A DNA stretch of 64,000 nt from Vanessa cardui (Eukaryota > Arthropoda > Insecta > Lepidoptera > Nymphalidae): assembly GCF_905220365.1 (NCBI RefSeq), contig NC_061152.1:3089001-3153000 (forward strand), in the 5' to 3' direction. The position numbers and the translations under genes were made by a program. Below, one piece after another: positions 1 to 9,700 of the stretch. How positions within the stretch are numbered: the stretch's first letter is position 1; every line of letters begins with the position of its first letter. Below the pieces are notes generated by a model. It made no database searches and was not told the DNA's origin. It saw nothing but the letters and a program-made list of their open reading frames with translations.

Positions 1-126
1 TTTAAATAATAAAGCGAGTTAATTAGAATTACATGCATTTTGAGTTCGCTTTCCCTTTTTCGTGCAGGTGTGACTTATGCCTTAGATTAATTAATTCTAC
101 CAGCGCTATTACGTTGAAAATATCAT

Positions 127-300
127 TATCACTACACAGTATAAAACAAAGTCGCTTCCCGCTGTCTGTCCCTATGTATGAGGTTTTTTTTAAAAAATAC
201 TGATGATTTTAGATGTTTCTAATGTGATGTCGTAAATTAACAAATTCCGTAGTATATTTAGTATCAGTATTGCAGTACGAAGCCAGGGCGCGTAGCTAGT
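127..300 (+). mobile_element. Hel-1 Helitron-like fragment
   Basis: Internally deleted non-autonomous copy. It opens with the shared CACAGTATAAAACAAAGTCGC stretch (positions 134-154) and closes with a GC-rich tail and the CTAGT terminus typical of insect Helitrons. Assignment to Helitrons is from the terminus only; there is no Rep/helicase coding sequence. Confidence 0.6.
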
Positions 301-447
301 TATGTCATATGCGGAAGTCTCGTCAGCTAGATTATGGTAATTTTTTTATCTATCTTTGTTAAGAAGTCGTATCGTGATAACTTCGAAATATTTTTCTTTA
401 TCAGATACGGTATGGAAAGTTTTGAATTGTTTTTGAATAACATTTCG

Positions 448-590
448 TGATGTAACATCGGCAAAATTCGTAAAACCGATCACATCCGAAATAAGTGCGC
501 TATCCCAAATTATCTATATTTATTTCTCATGCGAATATTATCTTTACTCAAACGTAATAACATATAATATCATGTGACCTAATATCAAAA
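448..590 (-). mobile_element. MITE-1 fragment
   Basis: One half of the MITE-1 family, in reverse orientation. It matches the right half of the complete copies at 33411-33757 and 50053-50379 through the GCATCGGCAAAATTCGTAAA end region. The other half is absent. Confidence 0.7.
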
Positions 591-748
591 AAACCGTGCT
601 CTTTCATTGGTCCAATCGAAAAGCGAATACTTCCCATCACGAAATAGGTACTCTAACACATTGCAGAAAATCAAGAGACTAACACTTCTATAAAAAATTC
701 TATTTCATGAAAGTGTTAGGTACTGATAGTCAGGTATTAGGTATAAAG

Positions 749-1704
749 TAGGGTTGCTGAGGATTCCTCTTCCTCTTCCTCATAATGCGAAAGTTCCTCA
801 ATATTTTGGGTTCCTCAACCGATACCGCATCCTCATAGATAAAAATTAAAAATCCTCTTCCGCTATCGCTTCCTCAAAATTTAAGAGCAATTTATGAGGA
901 ATCTGGAGCTGTAGTAGACACATCCTGCCCTACATCCACCGCTTCCCGGTTTACCAATAGAAGATAGGTCTGTGGTACTAAAGCTACTATTAAATAACGA
1001 CATTAAAGAAAAACTAATTAATATGCATGAACACAGTCTTTTATGGTGAAAAATTGATCCGAAATATTTGGGAGCTTTAAGGAGCTGTACGGCAATACTT
1101 ATCTTCTCCCCTATCAAGTATGCCCAGGGAACGACGTTTTAGCAGTACTGGATATGATGAGCTAAGAAGCCGGTTGTCAGGGGAAACAGCGTCCAAATTA
1201 TTTTTTATAAAAAATAACCTCGCTATAATTAATTTTCATTATTTATTAGTATTCAATTCCTTTATTTTAATTAATAAAATATTTGACTTATGTAATTAAT
1301 AAAGATATAAAGACTGCATTCTGATTATATACTATATATATCATTTGAATTCCTAAAATAAATTGTACTCTATTCACTCATCTTTTTTGTGTGCTTGTGT
1401 TGTGTATGTTATTGAACTCATTCATAACTGCTGGACCGATTTTGATGATTCTTTATTGTGTGTTTTGAGAATAGTTCAATTTTTTTAGTATATGTATGTT
1501 ATGTACAGTCAGAATAACGGCTTTTCGGTTTGGTCCGCTAGCATTTATAATTTCCTATCTTCCTAATCCGCTTTCTCTACCGCTTCCTCATCCGCATCCT
1601 CTTTCACGAAAAATATCCTCATCCTCATCCGCATCCTCTAAATTTGCGTTCGACAAATCCTCTTCCTCCTCCTCTTCCTCATAATCACATCCTCAACAAC
1701 CCTA
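749..1704 (+). mobile_element. hAT-family DNA transposon, non-autonomous, with 8-bp TSD
   Basis: Terminal inverted repeats TAGGGTTGCTGAGGAT and ATCCTCAACAACCCTA bound the element. The 8-bp duplication GTATAAAG flanks it at 741-748 and 1705-1712. An 8-bp target duplication plus a hAT transposase C-terminal remnant inside supports hAT. Both ends are unusually rich in CCTC/TTCCTC runs. A second copy in inverse orientation lies at 10254-10953. Confidence 0.9.
1023..1212 (+). pseudogene. hAT transposase C-terminal remnant
   Basis: Translation in mixed frames gives pieces such as MHEHSLLW, PRERRFSSTG and ELRSRLSGET. This matches the dimerisation region at the end of hAT transposases (the S-ER-FS--G---RNRL pattern). 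In-frame stops and frame changes break it, so it makes no working protein. The rest of the transposase is missing. Confidence 0.7.
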
Positions 1705-1712
1705 GTATAAAG

Positions 1713-2214
1713 TAACCTATGTTCTTGAGATTCAAACATGCTACATATAAAAACTCATCACATATAGTTCAGTGGTTTGATTATGAAACAGCAACATACA
1801 GATGTACAGAGTAACTTTGATATATGTAATATTATTACACATAGTTCAATGAACTCAACATGTGTGTATGTTAAGAGAATTAATGTTTACATTCGAAGCG
1901 AGCTTTGTTTATCTGTGCCTTGAAAAATTGGGATTATAGAGAGAGACAGGGATAGATAGAGACGGAGATAGATATATCTTTGTTATTTCAATAGTACAAA
2001 GAATGAAGACATGGCACTATGGAAGAATTAGGGGAACAGTTGGATTCTTGGTTGAACCTTCTTTTTGTGGTTCTAAACAAAATCCCAAGGGTTTCAGGCC
2101 CCATTGATGCAAGTGCCGCTGAGCAAGTTGTCAAGCGTCAGAGTTGGCGACAGTTTTTCACGATTATCAAGTGAACGATCATAATTATGGAACAAAATTG
2201 TGATTACCAAATTT
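1713..2214. other. Stretch with no recognisable gene
   Basis: AT-rich sequence between the hAT element and a SINE-B fragment. I see no ORF, splice-framed exon or repeat shared with other parts of the window. Confidence 0.5.
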
Positions 2215-2325
2215 GTAGGTCTTTCAAACCGGAACACAATACTGAGTACTGTTGTTTGGCGGTAGAATATCTCATGAGTGGGGATAACCTACCCAGTTTT
2301 GCGTAAAGCTCTACTACCAAGAAAA
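2215..2325 (-). mobile_element. SINE-B fragment
   Basis: Reverse-oriented 5' part of SINE-B: the CTTTCAAACCGGAACACAAT block, the GTACTGTTGTTTGGCGGTAG block and the start region. The 3' half is missing. Confidence 0.7.
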
Positions 2326-2714
2326 CTTCGTTCTTTATATTGGCTAAATTTCCAATAAAATAAATGTATGTCACTTTTTTAGAAAGATCATTATGATTTT
2401 CGATTATGTTATTTGTATGTTATGTTTGTAATTACACTGGCTGACTCTCGTTTGTAGTGAAAGTGAATATGTATCGTATTTTAATTGGCAGTTTGTTCGC
2501 ATAACTTAGTACTTCTTGTACTCTTATCATCGGACATTTTGGTATCTTAAATTACGTATAATCGCCTCCTAAAATATTTGTATTTTGCCAATGTATTGTT
2601 GTTATCGGCAAGTTCGAATGAAAGTCGTTATATATTACAAAAACAATTTATCGTTTATTATGTTGTTAACTTTATTTGCTGTTTTTATACTGATAAAAAT
2701 AGTAAAGTAAAAGT

Positions 2715-3006
2715 AACAGCCTGTAAATTTCCCACTAGGATAAGGCCTCCTCTTCCATTAAGAAGAGGGTTTGGAACATATTGCACCACGCTGTTCCAAT
2801 GCGAGTAGGAGGAATGCACATGTGGCAGAATTTCGATGAAATTCAACACACGCAGGTTTCCTCACGATGTTTTCCTTCACCGCCGAGCACGAGATGAATT
2901 ATAAACACAAATTAAGCACACATATATATATAGTGGTGCTTGTCTGGGTTTGAACCCGCAATCATCGGTAAATATGTACGTGTTGTAACCACTGGGCCAT
3001 TTCAGC
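2715..3006 (-). mobile_element. SINE-A (tRNA-derived SINE)
   Basis: Near full-length copy in reverse. The tRNA-like head (box A complement near 2990-3005, box B GGGTTTGAACCCGCAATC near 2947) is at the right and the AGCCTGTAAATTTCCCAC tail at the left. Related to the common nymphalid tRNA-derived SINEs, from memory. Confidence 0.85.
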
Positions 3007-3137
3007 TCTTTTATACTGATGCTCCTTTCTAATTTGTTTTTGTAGCAATGAGAGTAGTATATTATTTATACTTAAAGAAAAACCCCCTACCGACTTCAAA
3101 TGTCTTCAAAATCCCTCACAAATACATACTAAATACT

Positions 3138-3395
3138 CTTGGTGGTGGTAGGTGGTAGTAGATACCACCCACTCATCAGTTATTCTACCGCCATACAACA
3201 GTACTCAGTATTTTTGTGTTCCGGTTTGAAGGGTGAGTGAGCCAGTTTAACTACAGGCACATAGCATCTTAGTTCCCAAGGTTGGTGGCGCATTGATGAT
3301 GTAAGGAATAGTTAATATATCTTACAGCGTCATTGTCTATGGGTGATGGTAACCACTTACCATCAGGTGGCCCATATGACATTTTGACTTCCCAA
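3138..3395 (+). mobile_element. SINE-B
   Basis: Nearly complete copy running from the GGTGGTAG start to the CATCAGGTGGCCCATATG tail. It ends about 200 nt before the cyclin G start codon. Confidence 0.8.
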
Positions 3396-3602
3396 ATATT
3401 TCATAGTCCAGAGGCACATACATACGCACATGCACGGAATGTTTATATAGCTTTGTATAGTTATATATTCTTTTGTTTTTATTCGTACAATAAACAATTC
3501 TGTATAACTTTTAACATATTACACGTATGTTAATGATATTATTGATTTTGTGAATGATGTTAAAGGTGCCGATTCACCCTCCGCTCGCACTAAAGCCCGA
3601 TA

Positions 3603-3755
3603 ATGTTGAGATCGGGCGCGGGTCACCCGGATGCTGGTGCTGGTGCGTCGACGTCGTCGGGCCAGGACATACGTCATCTCTACGCGACGCTTAACGAGTA
3701 CCTACAGCTCGAGACGAAGTTTCAGCCGAGGCTCTGTCTGCCGACCGATGGCGAG
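3603..3755 (+). CDS. CycG: CycG coding exon 1
   Basis: Residues 1-51, ending in phase 0 at GAG followed by GTGAGT. Candidate acceptors for an upstream untranslated exon are the AAAG at 3592-3595 and the one ending at 3566; neither is proven. Confidence 0.85.
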
Positions 3756-6700
3756 GTGAGTTGCGACTTCGACGGTTCTGCTAGAGATTTACGAGTTTGA
3801 AAGGAAGGAGGGGAACGGACTGTTTTTATTTTTTCTTATGATAGGGGATATTTCTTATATAGTGGGGAACAAAATATTGTATACATATTCTACCGCTAAA
3901 CATAGCGGTAGAATAAATATTGTATACATATTCTACCGCTATGTTTAGCGGTAGAATATGTATACAATATTCAACAACAACTTTTCCGGTTTGAAGGGCG
4001 AGTGAGCCAGTGTAACTACAGGCACAAGGGACATAACATCTTAGTTCTCAAGGTTGGTAGCGCATTGACAATGTAAGTATAGTTAATATTTCTTACAGCG
4101 TCATTGTCTATCGGTGATGTGACCATTTACCATTAGGCTGATAGTTCTGTTATCGTATTCGATTTTTCGTTTAGATTCTTAAGTAATAAATGTTAAACAG
4201 GGAGGGAGGGGAACGGACTGTTTTTATTTTTTTCTTATAATAGGGGAATGGGAAACAAAATATTCTATACATATTCTACCGCTAAACAACAGTATTATTG
4301 TGTTCCGGTTTGAAGGGTGAGACAGTGTACAGGCCCAAGGGACATAGCATCTTAGTTCCCAAGGTTGGTGGCACATTGACGATGTAAGGAGTAGTTAATA
4401 TTTCTTACAGCGTCATTGTCTATGGGTGATGTGTTCATTTACCATTAGGTGGCCCATATGCTCGTCCGCCAAATTATATCATAAAAAATGTAAAAAGTAT
4501 TTTCGATTAAGATTCACGTCTTTTAGGATAAATGGTTAACACGTTGCATCTCATTAAAATGCTGTACGATGTACGACGTAACAATCGACTCGTCTTTCAC
4601 AACGTACGCCAAGATTGCGTCTTCAATGCTAACACGGCGTACGTTCGTACGAAATGTTCGTTACCTAATCTACGAAATATGCAAATTAATTCGCTGAGGT
4701 CGCTCTTGTAACGGTTTGTTAGGAAATTTGAAACGATCGTCGTTTCATGGCCTTCTTTATAGGATTTTTTTTTAATTTACTTGGTGGTAGGGCTTTGTGC
4801 AAGCCCCTCTGGGTAGGTATTACCCGCTCATCAGAAATTCTACCGCCAAACAGTTCTCAGTATTTTTGGGTTCCGGTTTGAAGGATGCGGTAACTACAGG
4901 CACAAGGGACATAACATCTTAGTTACTATATTTGCTACCAAATATTGGTGTTGTAAGGAATGATTAATATTTCATACATGTAATTGTCTATGGGCGTTGG
5001 TGACCACTTACCATCAGGTGGCCCTTAGGCAAAAAAATTGTTTGGGATGTTCAAAATCGAATTTCTTTACTTTACTTTACTTTAAACATGCAAAACTACT
5101 TAAATACACTTTTACATCCAAAGTTCTGATAGCAACTTTGCCGATATTCAAAACTCATAGACAGCAGCTGAATCGTTCATTATATTGTTGATACTAGGGG
5201 GTGACATCTGATGATCCCTGTGTGGTGGATATAATGGCGTGTCTAATGCTAAATTACCATCCCCAGAATGGTGAAGTAACAACGGGAGCACGAGACGGCG
5301 CTGCCCACGTGCTCCGCTGTCTGAAGGTGTGGTTCGACCTGCCGGCGGACATCCTCATCAGCGCTATCAACCTCTTTGATCGGTGAGTTACATTCACACG
5401 TTCGTACGACGACGGGTCTTCCTGCCTGGCCTAGGCTAGGTGTCCTTACTTGTACTATTAAATGAAACTACACACTATTGTTAAAACTCAATATTTAATT
5501 AATGCAAAGAAATGTATTGTACAAATAAATAAAGAATTGCGTGATCTAGGATTGGGTACAATGCCATCTACTGGTGGGAAAACAAAAAAAAAGTATGACT
5601 TAATATAATTTTTACTTGAGCGAAACTATACCGCGATTCAAAAGTACACTAGCGCCATCTGTTACGCGTATGCTTAGTTATAACGTACAATACTAATAAA
5701 ATATATTAATTATTAACGAATTAATATTGGATTCAACACTAGGCTTGGGTACGGGTCTCGAGGTTACCCTCCCTACCAGGCCTCTTCAGTAGCCCCGGCT
5801 ACCGCGTCATTTAGTTTTGACCTGATGGATCAGTTCTTACATTAATTCGCTGATATAGTAGAGTAATCGTAATAGATGGCGCTCGAGTCGTATCGAAAAC
5901 TTGAAATTGTTTTAATAATAGGTTATTTGACAGTGCGTAAAATAAAGTGTCATTTATTGTAATCAGTATATATTATGAGTTTAAAAATGGTTATTTATTA
6001 ACGAAAGTTGAAAATAATACTTAATTTATTCAAATTCCATGAACAAAGTGTTTTTTTTAAAAACGATTGTCACGTGACACAAAACGCTCCCGAAAGGCCG
6101 GGATTACGATGAAGTTGCTTGCTAACCTTGCTTGCCTACTATATGTACTCAGATTAAAATACAGGAAAGTGACGTCACCGACCCCATTGCAGTGCCATAT
6201 TGTCCAAGTAGCGTTCTCCCGCTCTATTTAAATATGGAATTTTTAATATGATATTTTTCGGCAAATATGTACTAGAAATAAAAAAATCAACTTTTACTGG
6301 GTTCCTTAACCTCTACTAAATAATTAAAAATGAATTTTAAAAACCAGGCAAATAGCTTATTATTAACTGTAACGTTTATTCTTAAATTGATCTTTACTGT
6401 AAACAACATTGTTAACATAAATTCTTAAGATAAATCTGATGATATTAAGATCAAATTAATAACAGTGAAACGTTTAATATTTCCAGTTTCCTAACGAAAA
6501 TGAAAGTACGGCCGTGCCACGTGCCCTGCATCACAGTGTCGTGTATGAACATCGCCATCGACGAGTACGCTGACGCCAAGAAGCAGCCTCGTAACGTCAC
6601 CGTCGAGGAGTTAGGTGTGTACGCCGAGTGATCGCAGCTATACACCCCTCCCCCCCACGTGTTGGAGGGGGGGTGTGGTGGTACTCCCCAGTTTCCTGGA

Positions 6701-9700
6701 CGCCTAGTGCGCCCGGGTCCACCGGGTTTTACCCACTAAAAAAACCAGCTGTCTCTTCGTCTCTCATCCATGTTACCGTGGCGATCGCAGCTATACCTAA
6801 CCTGTACTCTCTTAGTTCAAAAAATTGCTATATCATGATGATAATCATCTATATACATATAATAGAATTGGAGTGTCTGTTTGTAATATTAAAATAGCCC
6901 TTTTTAACTCGATGTGTATGTATGTATACACGGTACATATATCAAAATAACACTTTTTTACAATTTTTGTCGGTCTGTCTGTCTGTTTGTTTGTTTCGGC
7001 TAATCTCTGGAACGGCTGGACCGATTTTAACGGGACTTTCACCGGCAGATAACTAATAGGGCACTCCCTATTTAAGTCACTACTTAGGCTACCATAATAT
7101 ATATATATATATATATATAATAAATTGTCTTAAATCATAAGGCATTTGTAATTTCCTAAATTTAAAATGACACTACCCGACTGGTTGTTTGGTTGACAAA
7201 TGTTTTTAATCAATAAAATAATTTCTAGACCTAAAATTTTGATTATGGAGCAGTAGCAAAATGCCAATTAATTAATTGTAATAAATTTTAGCATGTCATA
7301 GTATTGACTAGACATGGATAATTACGTATGTCGTTCAGTGCAAATAAATATTATTATTATTATTGTGTCATGTTTAGTGTAAATAAAAATTATTATTATT
7401 ATTGTAATATAACGTGGTGTGTGTGTGTGTGTGTGCAGTGTCGGTGTCTCAGTCGGCGTGCACGGCGGGCGACGTGGCTCGCATGTCGCGCGTGATCGCC
7501 GACAAGCTGGCCGTGGCGGAGCGCTGCGCCGTGAGCGCGCTGCACTGGGCGCGGCTGCTGCGAGCGCTCGTCGTCGCCGCCGCAGAGTCGCTGGCGCTGA
7601 CGCACTGCGCGCTGCCGGTACGGGCCGCCCTCACTAGTCTGATAGACTTGGCAGTGAAATAGAACTAGCTATAACGGATTTGAAATAGACAAATGTCACG
7701 TTAGTCTACCCGTGACCACCAATTTTGTTGATTAAACACCCCGATTCGATTTTTACTGTAATGTGTATTTTATAAATTAATAATAATTATACTTAGTCTT
7801 TAAAACAAATATAATTTGTTGCAATTTTAACACAAATATGCATACACCTTCACCCTGCTGTTAAAAAATATTTGATTGGTCAGGGGGCGGAGTAAAGCCG
7901 GTAAACAATGACAACTCACTGCATTCTTAACGCGAACAAACTATAGTCTGATAGAAAGACTTGGCAGTGAAATAAAACTAGCTATAACGGATTTCTTCAA
8001 ATAGACAAATGTCACCTTAGTCTACCCGTGACCACGAACGCTGTAAAGTGCTCGAAACGTCGGGATGTTAAAATTTTATACGCGATTCAAATCCGTTATG
8101 GCTAGTTTTATTTCAATGTGTAATCGCGAAAATTTAAGACAACAAGACTTGGGAGTGAAATAAAACTAGCTATAACGGATTTGAAGTTCTTCGAATAGAC
8201 AAATGTCACCTTAGTCTACCCGTGACCACGAACGCTGTAGAGTGCTCGAAACGTCGGGATGTTAAAAGTGCGCGCTGCCAGTACGGGCCTCTGCCTCACC
8301 ACACTATAGTCTGTTCGCGTTAAGAATGCAGTGAGTTGTCATTATTTACCGGCCTGACTCCGCCCCCTTTGACCAACAAATGTGAACTTGACTTTGAAAT
8401 TTGAAAAGATTTGATTGGTCAGGGGGCGGAGTAAAATGACAACTCACTGCATTCTTAACGCGAACAAACTATAGTCTGATAGAAAGACTTGGCAGTGAAA
8501 TAAAACTAGCTATAACGGAGTTCTTCAAATAGACAAATGTCACCTTAGTCTACCCGTGACCACGAACGCTGTAAAGTGCTCGAAACGTCGGGACGTTAAA
8601 ATTTTATACGCGATTCAAATCCGTTATAGCTAGTTTTATTTCAATGTGTAATCGCGAAAATTTAAGACGACTTAGCAGTGATTGTATGTCGTAATGTTAC
8701 AGGAGAGCGAGTTGATTAACCTGCTCGAGATAGCGGTCTGCGACGCGGAGTGCGTCAACGCTCGCACCAGCGAATTGGCGCTCGTGCTCGTCTACCATCA
8801 GCTAGGTACGGTGCCGTTCGTAATCTAAGTGCTACCATTGTGACGTCATAGACTTCCTTTACGTATCAAGTCAATTGCACTATACGCACTCTGTTGTACT
8901 CGTCTGAAGTGATTCGGAGCTGCCGCTGTGACGTCATAGACCTCAACGAATCAAGTCAATTGCCCTGTACGCACTGTTGTACTCGTCTGAAGTGATTCAG
9001 AGTTAGATGTGATTGCGTGACTTGAATTTTATCTTCGTAGTGAAGCTATATGTTTGGTTTTGATTCGGATTGTGGCGCTGTTTTTAGTTCAACAGATCCT
9101 GTGTTAAATACAATACAACAACAACAACAACAGCCTGTAAATTCCCACTGATGGGCTAAAGGCCTCCTCTCCCTTGGAGAAGGTTTTTGGAACATATTCC
9201 ACCACGCTGTTCCAATGCGGGTTGGTGGAATACACATGTGGCAGAATTTGTATGAAATTTGTCACATGCAGGTTTCCTCACGATGTTTTCCTTCACCGCC
9301 GAGCACGAGATGAATTATAAAGACAAATTAAGCACATGAATCAGCGGTGCTTGCCTGGGTTTGAACCCGCAATCATCGGTTAAGATTCACGCGTTCTAAC
9401 CACTGGACCATCTTGACTCAAAATAAATGCAATAGCTTATCGATAATGTTTGCTTTACAGAGAAGCATCTCGTAGAGTACAGCCGTAAGGCTACGGAGGG
9501 CGGAGCCCCGCTCCCGGACGACGCGTACTACCTCTACGAGTTCGCGGCGCAGCTGCAGGCGCACTGCAACGTAAGTGTAGCCCGTCGTTTCGCTTGTGGA
9601 ATTAAAGTAATGCCACGATACTAATAATAATCTTTTATTTCGACCAGTCTGATCATATTTACAAAATTGTTAGTATAATGCACTCCTTAACTTATTGTTA

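Noticed and set aside
2940..3006. tRNA gene-like box A and box B at this and about twenty other places
   Set aside because: These are heads of SINE-A or SINE-C copies; the cloverleaf is not maintained and the flanks are the SINE bodies.
7399..7662. Four overlapping ORFs on both strands
   Set aside because: They are alternative frames of the GC-rich CycG exon 4; only the cyclin G frame fits the splice phases.
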